Below, one piece after another: positions 1 through 6,960 of a stretch of DNA of 13,107 nt; position 1 is the first letter of the stretch; each line of letters opens with the position of its first letter. The translations under genes and the position numbers were made by a program. The notes below the pieces were generated by a model. That model was given only the letters and a program-made list of their open reading frames with translations, did no database searches and was not told the DNA's origin. Source of the DNA: Fluviibacter sp964604465 (GTDB lineage Bacteria; Pseudomonadota; Gammaproteobacteria; Burkholderiales; Rhodocyclaceae); contig CAZRYZ010000035.1 of NCBI GenBank assembly GCA_964604465.1, positions 1-13,107 of the forward strand, read 5' to 3'.

Positions 1-286
1 GGGTGTTGACGGGATAACTGGCGAGTTCGGTGCCATCTTTGGCACGGATCTGTAGGGTGCCTTTGCCCGCCTCACAATCGCTGGCATGGGTGAGGGCGGT
101 CACGTCCTCGTCGCCCACGCGCATGGGGATGCTGATGCTGTAGTTGATGCCAAAGTGTTTGATGTTGACATCCTTGGCCTGGTAACTGAATTTTCCATCG
201 TTGATATTGCTGCCGACACTGGCGCATCCGCTCAGAAGCAGCAAGCCAAGCAATATGGGTAGTGGTCGTGTGTGCAGACGTTTCAT
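1..286 (-). CDS. Small lipoprotein, C-terminus cut by window edge
   Basis: I do not recognise a named family. The frame opens at ATG 286 (minus strand) and runs without a stop to the left edge, giving 95 visible residues. The N-terminus is a classical lipoprotein signal: basic MKRLHTRP, a leucine-rich core, then a lipobox L-S-G-C with the lipidated cysteine at residue 21. Residue +2 is Ala, not Asp, so by the E. coli Lol rule it should go to the outer membrane. The visible mature part is hydrophilic and probably beta-rich, with one further cysteine in the sequence ASDCEAG. A GAGG ribosome-binding site lies 4 nt upstream, inside the 3' end of the porin gene. Only 6 nt separate the two genes, so they are almost certainly co-transcribed. 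Lipoprotein assignment is firm; function is unknown. Confidence 0.8.
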   Translation of the reverse strand, partial: MKRLHTRPLPILLGLLLLSGCASVGSNINDGKFSYQAKDVNIKHFGINYSISIPMRVGDEDVTALTHASDCEAGKGTLQIRAKDGTELASYPVNT

Positions 287-292
287 GATGCC

Positions 293-1510
293 TCAGTAGA
301 GAATGCCCGCTTCTAGCATGATACGCGCCTGGCTGTTGGCGTTGCCATTGAGGCCGAAGGCATTTCCAGGGGTGGCGTTCAAGGCTCGGACATAGGAGCC
401 CTCAAGCCGTGTGAAGAAGGCACCGCGTTGCCATGTCGGGGTGAGGGTGGCGCTCCAAGCCGCGCTGTTAGGGCCATACATGAGGTTGTTTGTACTGACG
501 CCGCTATTGCCCCAGCTATCCAAATACTCCAGACGCAGGGGCAGGCTAATATTCTGCTTGGCGACCTTGCCGTTTTCTATGGGGTTGAACCGGTACGTGC
601 CCATAAACGCAGCGCCACGGGTACCCGAGCTTCCCATGATGCCTACTTCAGGCGCGGCCGGTACCAGGGTCATCTGCACATAGGGCGTCAGAGACCAGTG
701 GGGGCTGTTGTAGGCATAGTTCAGCGTGGTGATTTGCGAGTTGTCCTGCATCAGCGGTGAGGACATGGTGTTGATGTTGTTGCTGGTTACCGCACCGGTC
801 CAGCTGGCATTGATGCCATGCCGTTCATTGATGGGGACGGTCACTTGCCCGCTCACCCAGTTGTAGGTATTGGAATAGGGGCCGTCAGTCCACGCCAGAT
901 TCGCACTAAACGCATCGCCAGTGTAATTGAGCTGCATGCCCCGTGTGACGACGTTGGTCTGGGTCCAGAGCAGACCACGCTGAATATTGATGTTCTGGTA
1001 GGTAAAGGTATTCTCACCGCCGCCAATGGCGAAGATCTTGCCGATGTTCAGCTCCCATTCATTACTGGGGGCGAGGGTGATCCAGCCTACGGGCAACCAG
1101 CCATAGGTGCCATCGGTCTGGGTATAGGCACGCGTGTAGTTGCCAGCCAGTGCTGGTTGTGAAAACGCACCGCCCATGGCAAAGAGTTGGAAGAATCCGT
1201 TGGTCTTCTGCACAATAAACTGGGCATTCGAGACGTCACCGAAAGCCTTGGGGCTCTGATTGCTGGTATTGCTCTGATCTGTCGCCAGACCCGTCAGGGC
1301 CACGTAGGCCTGCCAATCACCCACGGTGTCATTGCTGTAGCTGAGTTCCTGGCCGGCAAAATTAAGCGTGGGGCCCAGACTCATGGCGGGTGAAATGCTG
1401 AGTTCGAGTTCGTTACTTGCCCATACGGTTGATACCGAGGCGAGGACACAAAGGCTGCCAATGACGAAATGAAAGAGGCGGAGCGCAAATGGTTTCAATG
1501 TGCGGCGCAT
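293..1510 (-). CDS. OmpL-like beta-barrel outer-membrane protein (porin family BBP2)
   Basis: Predicted outer-membrane beta-barrel of 405 residues. I chose the ATG at 1510 because it directly precedes a good signal peptide: MRRTLK, a hydrophobic core at about residues 12-29, and an AxA-type cleavage site V-W-A at 29-31. A start at 1564 adds 18 residues that would disturb the signal. The mature protein alternates short amphipathic strands with Gly/Asn/Ser/Thr-rich turns, is rich in Trp and Tyr, has almost no cysteine, and ends in an aromatic residue (GILY), all typical of barrels recognised by BamA. The middle section (RGLLWTQTNVVTRGMQLNY, then WTDGPYSN) resembles the putative porin-2 (OmpL-like, BBP2) family. 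Substrate is unknown. It is divergent from the LysR gene, which could regulate it. No good ribosome-binding site is visible upstream of either start. Family assignment is from memory, not a search. Confidence 0.75.
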   Translation of the reverse strand: MRRTLKPFALRLFHFVIGSLCVLASVSTVWASNELELSISPAMSLGPTLNFAGQELSYSNDTVGDWQAYVALTGLATDQSNTSNQSPKAFGDVSNAQFIVQKTNGFFQLFAMGGAFSQPALAGNYTRAYTQTDGTYGWLPVGWITLAPSNEWELNIGKIFAIGGGENTFTYQNINIQRGLLWTQTNVVTRGMQLNYTGDAFSANLAWTDGPYSNTYNWVSGQVTVPINERHGINASWTGAVTSNNINTMSSPLMQDNSQITTLNYAYNSPHWSLTPYVQMTLVPAAPEVGIMGSSGTRGAAFMGTYRFNPIENGKVAKQNISLPLRLEYLDSWGNSGVSTNNLMYGPNSAAWSATLTPTWQRGAFFTRLEGSYVRALNATPGNAFGLNGNANSQARIMLEAGILY

Positions 1511-1543
1511 GAGGTAATGATAGCAGTGGGAACCAATGGGTAA

Positions 1544-1550
1544 TAGAATA
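1544..1550. promoter_or_regulatory. Candidate overlapping divergent -10 elements (porin / lysR)
   Basis: On the plus strand TAGAAT occupies 1544-1549 and would place a lysR transcript start near 1556. On the minus strand TATTCT occupies 1550-1545 and would place a porin transcript start near 1538. Neither has a convincing -35 hexamer. A second minus-strand option is TATCAT at 1522-1517, preceded by TGC, which makes an extended -10 and would start transcription at about the porin ATG (1510), giving a leaderless message. These are sequence resemblances only. Confidence 0.3.
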
Positions 1551-1554
1551 AACC

Positions 1555-1569
1555 CTTGAGACATCTAAG
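1555..1569. promoter_or_regulatory. Candidate LysR-type T-N11-A binding box
   Basis: The 15-base stretch has the form CTT-N9-AAG, an interrupted dyad containing T-N11-A (T1556 to A1568), the core pattern bound by many LysR-type regulators. It sits between the divergent porin and lysR genes. Its right arm overlaps the lysR ribosome-binding site (AAGGGG, 1567-1572), which would suit autoregulation. The motif is short and can arise by chance; position next to a lysR gene is the main support. Confidence 0.35.
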
Positions 1570-1577
1570 GGGTTGGT

Positions 1578-2471
1578 GTGATTTTTCCGCGTGTTCCGAA
1601 TATTCAGGGCTTGCTGGCGTTTGAGGCGCTGGCACGCCATCGCAATGTGACCCAAGTTGCGGAAGAGTTGTTTATTACACCCAGTGCGGTGAGTCACCGG
1701 ATCCGTCAGATCGAAGAACACCTTAAATTCAAGCTCTTTGTCCGTAAGGATTTCAGCCTGACGCCAGAGGGAGAGGCCTATCTCAAGCGGGTGCGTGAGG
1801 CACTCACTATTCTGCAGATGACCGAGCCATTGGGGCCCGCGGGCCAGCGCACCATTTTGCGCCTGGGGGTGACGCCCACCTTTGCTCGTCAGATGCTGAT
1901 GCCGCGGCTTTCGATGTTCCGGTACGCCTATCCAGAAATTGATCTGGTATTGCAGGTATCCATCCCCCTCTTCAATGTGGTCTCACAGGAGACCGATCTC
2001 GAGGTTCGTTTTGGTCCGAGTACGTTCCCGGATCGCGAATCGGTCCACCTGATGTCCGATTACGCCACGCCGGCCTGTAGCCCGAACTATCTGAATGAGG
2101 TCGGTGGCCTGGCCGGCTTCGATCAGGACGAGATTGTGAGCCGGGCGCTACTCATTCACAGTGAGCTCGAGCCCTGGGAGACCTGGTTTGACCACTGCAA
2201 ACTGGATAACCAGCGCCTGAAGACCACGGCCAAGTTTAACGATCTAGGGCTGCTCTATGATGCGGCCGCGGCCGGTCTTGGCGTGTGTCTGGCCCGAACC
2301 CGTCTGGGGGCGGCCTGGTTCGAGAGTGGTCGTTTGATCCGGTTGTCGGAGCAGGCGATTCCTGCGCCGAACCATCACTATTTATGCTGGAAGCCGGGGG
2401 TGGCGGAGCGCTGGGAGTGCGCCGCTTTTATCGAGTGGTTTACGGCGGAAATGCGGGAATTTGCGGAATAG
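1578..2471 (+). CDS. LysR-family transcriptional regulator (GcvA-like)
   Basis: DNA-binding regulator of 297 residues, the usual LysR length. The N-terminal winged helix-turn-helix covers about residues 10-68, with the recognition region at 24-47 (VTQVAEELFITPSAVSHRIR). Residues about 90-295 form the periplasmic-binding-protein-like effector domain. The phrase D-Y-A-T-P-A-C-S-P in that domain recalls GcvA-type members. It starts with GTG at 1578, preceded by AAGGGG with a 5-nt gap, a strong ribosome-binding site. It is divergent from the porin gene and lies 110 nt upstream of ppc in the same direction. The target is not established: candidates are the porin-lipoprotein pair (divergent, the classical LysR arrangement), itself, and ppc. 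The co-inducer cannot be deduced. Confidence 0.9.
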   Translation: MIFPRVPNIQGLLAFEALARHRNVTQVAEELFITPSAVSHRIRQIEEHLKFKLFVRKDFSLTPEGEAYLKRVREALTILQMTEPLGPAGQRTILRLGVTPTFARQMLMPRLSMFRYAYPEIDLVLQVSIPLFNVVSQETDLEVRFGPSTFPDRESVHLMSDYATPACSPNYLNEVGGLAGFDQDEIVSRALLIHSELEPWETWFDHCKLDNQRLKTTAKFNDLGLLYDAAAAGLGVCLARTRLGAAWFESGRLIRLSEQAIPAPNHHYLCWKPGVAERWECAAFIEWFTAEMREFAE

Positions 2472-2477
2472 TCGACT

Positions 2478-2494
2478 GCTGAATCATTTTCAGC
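2478..2494 (+). repeat. Small inverted repeat GCTGAA-N5-TTCAGC after lysR
   Basis: A 6-bp perfect stem (2478-2483 with 2489-2494) and a 5-nt loop begin 7 nt after the lysR stop. No T-run follows, so it is a poor intrinsic terminator. The right arm, as TTTCAGC, recurs at 2510-2516, about two helical turns away on the same face and upstream of the ppc -10. This makes an operator an alternative reading to a weak transcript-end hairpin. Confidence 0.4.
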
Positions 2495-2537
2495 GACTGA
2501 CACAATATCTTTCAGCATAATTTGCCGCGGGTTTCCC

Positions 2538-2543
2538 TATAAT
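2538..2543 (+). promoter_or_regulatory. Candidate ppc promoter, perfect -10 TATAAT
   Basis: A perfect TATAAT lies 38 nt upstream of the ppc start, giving a predicted transcript start near 2550 and a leader of about 32 nt. At the standard 17-nt spacing the -35 position reads GCATAA, which is poor, and there is no extended -10 TG. A good -10 with a poor -35 suggests that an activator is needed. TTTCAGC at 2510-2516 is centred near -37. The surrounding CCTATAATGGG is identical to that upstream of glcD. Confidence 0.55.
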
Positions 2544-2581
2544 GGGGTTGCGCTGTTGCCCACCCATTCGAATGCTGACCC

Positions 2582-5368
2582 ATGAAGCCAAAGACACCCC
2601 GACAGGATGCAGAGAAACCGCTCGTTGACGATATCCGCCTGCTTGGACGTGTTCTGGGCGATGTGATCCGCACCCAGGAGGGAGAAGCGGTTTTTGATCT
2701 GGTCGAAGCCATTCGCAAGTTGTCGGTGGCCTTTCGTCGTGATGCCGACCATGCGGCGGATAAGACGTTAAAGAAACTCCTCAAGCAGTTGAGTGATGAA
2801 GATTCGGTGCGTGTCATCCGGGCGTTTACCTACTTCAGCCATCTGGCCAATCTGGCCGAAGACCGGCATTACATTCGTCGACGCGCCGTTTATGTTCGTG
2901 CCGGCAAGTTGCAGCCTGGCAGTATTGATGCGGCCATGGCGCGGCTGCATGAGCATGGGATGAGTTCGCGGGTGATTGCCCAGACTTTGTCCCGGGCGCA
3001 TGTCTCCCCCGTACTGACGGCTCACCCGACCGAAGTGCAGCGCAAGAGTATTCTCGATGCCGAGCGGGATATTGCCCAGCTATTGGCTGAACGGGATGAG
3101 CTCCGTCAGGAACTGGGCACTTTGAAGAAGCCGCACCCCCTAGTCGAGCGGCGAATGGCGCTGAATGAACAACAGATTCGGGCCCGCGTCACGCAGCTCT
3201 GGCAAACTCGCTTGCTGCGTTTTACCAAGCTGACGGTGCGGGATGAAATCGAAAATGCGCTGAGTTATTACGAAACGACTTTCCTGCGTGAAATCCCCAA
3301 GTTGTATGCCAATCTGGAGGCGGATCTGCCGGGTAAGCCGGTGGCGAGTTTTTTCCGGATGGGGCAGTGGATCGGAGGGGATCGTGATGGCAACCCCAAT
3401 GTGACGGCTCAGACCCTTAGCTATGCTATGCGCCGGCAATGTGAGGTTGCACTAAAGCATTATCTCACCGAGGTGAAGGCTCTAGGGCGTGAGCTCTCGC
3501 AATCATCGATGCTGACGCACTTTACCCCCGAGGTCGAGGCGTTGGCTGAAGCCTCATCGGATACCAGTGCGCATCGTCGTGATGAGATCTATCGTCGGGC
3601 GTTGCGTCATATTCATGATCGGCTTTCGGTGACCGCAGGTTCGGGTGATATGCCTAATACGAATTCTTCGGTGATGCCATACGCATCAGCGGCCGATCTG
3701 AAGGCGGATCTGGCTGCCATTGAAGCCTGTCTGATCACACAGGGTGCCGAGGCGCTGGCGCAACAACGATTGCACCCGCTGATCCGCGCGGTCGATGTGT
3801 TCGGGTTTCATCTGGCGACGGTGGACTTACGTCAGAGTTCCGACCAGCACGAGGCCGTCGTGGCTGAGCTCTTTGCGGCCTCCGGGGTCTGCGCCAACTA
3901 TCTGAAGCTCGAGGAATCAGAACGTCAGGCCGTGTTGATGTCGGCGCTCAATGATTTGCGCCCCCTGCGGGTCCCTACCCACGATTACTCGACCCTGTTC
4001 AAGGATGAACTGGCGATTTTCGAGATGGCACGTGAGGTGATCAACCGCTATGGTCGTTTGGCGATCCGTCACTACATTATCAGTCATACCGAAACGGTGA
4101 GCGATCTACTGGAGGTGCTGCTGCTCTTCAAGGAAGTCGGGCTACTACGCGGGACGCTCACCACGGGTACGGTGGATGTGATTGTGGTGCCCTTGTTCGA
4201 AACCATTGCCGATCTGCGAAATGCCGCGCCCATTATGGGTGACTTCCATGCGCTCGAGGGTGTTGCCCGTCTGATCCAGCGCTCCGGCGGAGAGCAGGAC
4301 ATCATGTTGGGTTACAGTGACAGCAATAAGGACGGCGGTATCTTTACCAGCAACTGGGAGCTCTATCGGGCTGAGATTGCTCTGGCCGATCTGTTCGAGC
4401 AGCTAGCCAATAGCCATGACATCCAGCTGCGTCTTTTCCACGGACGGGGCGGCACGGTTGGTCGTGGTGGTGGCCCGAGCTATGAGGCCATTCTGGCGCA
4501 ACCACCGGGTACCGTGCGCGGTCAGATTCGTCTGACAGAGCAGGGCGAGATTATTGCTTCGAAGTATGCCAATCCGGAGATTGGTCGCCGGAACCTGGAA
4601 ACCTTAGTGGCCGCAACGCTGGAAGCGACGCTGCTCAAGCCAACCAAGACAGCGCCACAGACCTTCCTGGATGTGGCCGCGCGCCTGTCTGAAGATAGTA
4701 CGGCGGCCTATCGGGCGCTGGTGTATGAGACCCCGGGATTTGTGGATTATTTCTTTGCGGCAACGCCGTTGAAAGAACTGGCACAGCTGAATATCGGTTC
4801 TCGGCCGGCCTCACGCAAGGCGCTGAACAAGATTGAAGATCTGCGCGCCATACCCTGGGGCTTTAGCTGGGGGCAGAGCCGCTTGACGCTACCGGGCTGG
4901 TTCGGTTTTGGGTCGGCCGTGATGCACTATCTGGAAGAGGGGTCAGCCAAGGAACGCAAGGCGCGGCTTGCGCTGCTACAGCGGATGAACCGCGAATGGC
5001 CGTTCTTCCGGACCTTGCTCTCCAATATCGACATGGTGCTGGCCAAGAGCGACCTGGCCTTGGGCTCGCGTTATGCTGAGCTGGTGAGTGATAAACGTCT
5101 GCGTAATCGTATCTTCGCTGCGATTGAGGCGGAGTGGCAGCGTACGGTGGAGTCTCTGGGGATGATCACTGGTGACCGTCAGCGTCTGGCAGCGAACCCG
5201 GGTCTAGCCCGGTCAATCCGCCATCGCTTCCCTTATATTGATCCGCTACATCACCTGCAACTCGAATTGATTCGTCGCTACCGTTTGGGACAGGCCGGTG
5301 AGAAGGTGCAGCGCGGCATTCACCTCAGCATCAACGGGATTGCCTCGGCACTCAGAAATACCGGTTAA
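2582..5368 (+). CDS. ppc: Phosphoenolpyruvate carboxylase
   Basis: Cytoplasmic enzyme that adds bicarbonate to phosphoenolpyruvate to make oxaloacetate and phosphate, replenishing the TCA cycle. The 928-residue length fits bacterial PEPC (E. coli is 883). The first active-site signature, SPVLTAHPTEVQ, carries the catalytic His at residue 148. The second, YSDSNKDGG, has its Lys at 583. The glycine-rich loop FHGRGGTVGRGGGPS runs from 619 to 633 with conserved arginines at 622 and 628. The C-terminus SINGIASALRNTG is the conserved PEPC ending that helps form the active site. The YSDSNKDGG/TSNWELY form differs from the E. coli YSDSAKDAG form but is one I know from other bacterial PEPCs. The ATG at 2582 has no strong ribosome-binding site. 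In an autotroph PEPC feeds C4 biosynthesis. No terminator is obvious downstream, so some read-through into glcD is possible. Confidence 0.97.
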   Translation: MKPKTPRQDAEKPLVDDIRLLGRVLGDVIRTQEGEAVFDLVEAIRKLSVAFRRDADHAADKTLKKLLKQLSDEDSVRVIRAFTYFSHLANLAEDRHYIRRRAVYVRAGKLQPGSIDAAMARLHEHGMSSRVIAQTLSRAHVSPVLTAHPTEVQRKSILDAERDIAQLLAERDELRQELGTLKKPHPLVERRMALNEQQIRARVTQLWQTRLLRFTKLTVRDEIENALSYYETTFLREIPKLYANLEADLPGKPVASFFRMGQWIGGDRDGNPNVTAQTLSYAMRRQCEVALKHYLTEVKALGRELSQSSMLTHFTPEVEALAEASSDTSAHRRDEIYRRALRHIHDRLSVTAGSGDMPNTNSSVMPYASAADLKADLAAIEACLITQGAEALAQQRLHPLIRAVDVFGFHLATVDLRQSSDQHEAVVAELFAASGVCANYLKLEESERQAVLMSALNDLRPLRVPTHDYSTLFKDELAIFEMAREVINRYGRLAIRHYIISHTETVSDLLEVLLLFKEVGLLRGTLTTGTVDVIVVPLFETIADLRNAAPIMGDFHALEGVARLIQRSGGEQDIMLGYSDSNKDGGIFTSNWELYRAEIALADLFEQLANSHDIQLRLFHGRGGTVGRGGGPSYEAILAQPPGTVRGQIRLTEQGEIIASKYANPEIGRRNLETLVAATLEATLLKPTKTAPQTFLDVAARLSEDSTAAYRALVYETPGFVDYFFAATPLKELAQLNIGSRPASRKALNKIEDLRAIPWGFSWGQSRLTLPGWFGFGSAVMHYLEEGSAKERKARLALLQRMNREWPFFRTLLSNIDMVLAKSDLALGSRYAELVSDKRLRNRIFAAIEAEWQRTVESLGMITGDRQRLAANPGLARSIRHRFPYIDPLHHLQLELIRRYRLGQAGEKVQRGIHLSINGIASALRNTG

Positions 5369-5447
5369 TTGCTGTGCTGCAGTAGACGCATGAATTTTGC
5401 TCAGGCAGGCACGAAAAGGATTCATTCCGGTGCCCCTGTTTCATTCC

Positions 5448-5453
5448 TATAAT
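5448..5453 (+). promoter_or_regulatory. Candidate glc-lut operon promoter, perfect -10 TATAAT
   Basis: A perfect TATAAT predicts a transcript start near 5460, 22 nt before the glcD ATG at 5482. The -35 position at 17-nt spacing (5425-5430) reads TTCCGG, which is weak. An inverted pair ATGAAT (5390-5395) and ATTCAT (5420-5425) flanks the region just upstream, the second arm lying over the -35 region, and could be part of an operator. The rest of the 5369-5481 spacer shows no gene and no clear terminator for ppc. Confidence 0.55.
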
Positions 5454-5481
5454 GGGCTTCTGTTACCTAGGGATCCGGGCT

Positions 5482-6942
5482 ATGAATGCCACGCATGAGC
5501 AGTTGATCGGAACGCTACAGCGCCTGTTGCCGCAAGGCGCATTGCTCTGGCAAAAGGAAGACACAGCGCCCTACGAGTGTGATGGTCTGGCTGCGTACCG
5601 GACCTTGCCGGTGGCTGTGGCTCTGCCAGAAAACGAAACGCAGGTACAGGCTGTCCTTAAAGCCTGTTTAGCCGCTGGCGTGCCGGTGGTGCCCCGGGGC
5701 GCCGGCACCGGCCTCTCGGGGGGTGCCATGCCGATGGCTGAGGGGATTGTGCTGTCGACGGCACGGCTCAACAAGATTCTCGATATCGATCCGCTCAGTC
5801 GTCGTGCCATTCTGCAACCGGGTGTGCGTAATCTGGCCATTTCCGATGCTGCCGCCCCTTATGATCTGTACTACGCTCCCGATCCCTCGAGTCAGATCGC
5901 CTGTTCGATTGGCGGCAACGTGGCCGAAAACTCCGGTGGGGTGCATTGTCTTAAATATGGTCTGACCGTGAACAACGTGATCAAGGTCCGTGCTGTGCTG
6001 ATGGACGGCGAGATTGTCGAGTTCGGGACCGAAGCCCTGGATGCCCCCGGTCTTGATCTCCTGGGCGTGATAATTGGCAGCGAAGGCATGCTGGCCGTGG
6101 TGACCGAAGTCACCGTACGATTGATTCCGAAGCCGCCGGTCGCGCGCGTGATCATGGCCAGCTTTGATGACATGACCAAAGCCGGCAATGCCGTGGCTGA
6201 TGTGATTGCGGCGGGTCTAATTCCGGCAGGGCTGGAGATGATGGACAAACCGGCGACGCGTGCTGTCGAAGAGTTTGTGCATGCCGGTTACGACCTCGAT
6301 GCCGAAGCAATTCTGCTTTGCGAATCAGACGGTACCGCCGAAGAGGTAGAGGAAGAGATTGCCCGCATGAGTGACGTGCTGCGTCAGTCGGGTGCGACGC
6401 GCATCCAGGTTTCCGAGAGCGAGGCTGAGCGGATGCGCTTCTGGAGTGGGCGCAAGAATGCGTTTCCGGCGGCAGGTCGTATCTCGCCGGATTACTACTG
6501 CATGGATGGAACCATTCCCAAGAAGCACATCGCCACACTACTCAACCAGATCAAAGAGATGGAAGGGCGCTTTGGTTTGCGTTGTATGAATGTGTTTCAT
6601 GCCGGTGACGGCAACATGCATCCGCTCATCCTGTTTGATGGTTCGGATCAGGATCAGTGGCACCGTGCGGAAGCCTTCGGGAACGAGATCCTGGAAGCCT
6701 GTGTGGCGCTTGGCGGCACTGTTACCGGGGAGCACGGCGTGGGCATCGAAAAGATCAATACGATGTGCGTACAGTTCGACGAGAAGGAGCGCGATGCCTT
6801 CTTCGGAGTGAAGGCGGCCTTTGACCCTGCCAGACTACTTAATCCGGACAAGGCCATCCCGACCCTCCATCGTTGTGCCGAATATGGACGGATGCATGTG
6901 CATCACGGCCAGATGCCGCATGCCGATTTGCCCCGTTTCTAA
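5482..6942 (+). CDS. glcD: Glycolate oxidase (dehydrogenase) FAD subunit GlcD
   Basis: Flavoprotein subunit that oxidises glycolate to glyoxylate, passing electrons through the GlcEF subunits to the membrane quinone pool; members of this family can also use D-lactate. It has 486 residues (E. coli GlcD 499). The FAD-binding PCMH domain contains VPRGAGTGLSGG at 70-81 and the PDPSS...GGNVAENSGG segment. The C-terminal cap carries HAGDGNMHP at 373-381 and TGEHGVG at 415-421, and the tail RCAEYGRMHVHHG closely matches the E. coli GlcD ending as I recall it. I place the start at ATG 5482, with AGGGA 8 nt upstream. An in-frame ATG at 5452 is rejected because it lies inside the TATAAT -10. First gene of the six-gene operon. 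GlcD versus D-lactate dehydrogenase cannot be settled from one subunit, but the neighbouring glcE and glcF support GlcD. Confidence 0.95.
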   Translation: MNATHEQLIGTLQRLLPQGALLWQKEDTAPYECDGLAAYRTLPVAVALPENETQVQAVLKACLAAGVPVVPRGAGTGLSGGAMPMAEGIVLSTARLNKILDIDPLSRRAILQPGVRNLAISDAAAPYDLYYAPDPSSQIACSIGGNVAENSGGVHCLKYGLTVNNVIKVRAVLMDGEIVEFGTEALDAPGLDLLGVIIGSEGMLAVVTEVTVRLIPKPPVARVIMASFDDMTKAGNAVADVIAAGLIPAGLEMMDKPATRAVEEFVHAGYDLDAEAILLCESDGTAEEVEEEIARMSDVLRQSGATRIQVSESEAERMRFWSGRKNAFPAAGRISPDYYCMDGTIPKKHIATLLNQIKEMEGRFGLRCMNVFHAGDGNMHPLILFDGSDQDQWHRAEAFGNEILEACVALGGTVTGEHGVGIEKINTMCVQFDEKERDAFFGVKAAFDPARLLNPDKAIPTLHRCAEYGRMHVHHGQMPHADLPRF

Positions 6943-6960
6943 GATCAAGGTGATTGTGAG

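Noticed and set aside
1511..1564. 18-codon N-terminal extension of the porin
   Set aside because: It would bury the signal peptide and run through the candidate divergent promoter; no ribosome-binding site precedes it.
2478..2494. Intrinsic terminator for lysR
   Set aside because: The hairpin has only a 6-bp stem and no T-run after it, so I list it as a repeat or possible operator, not a terminator.
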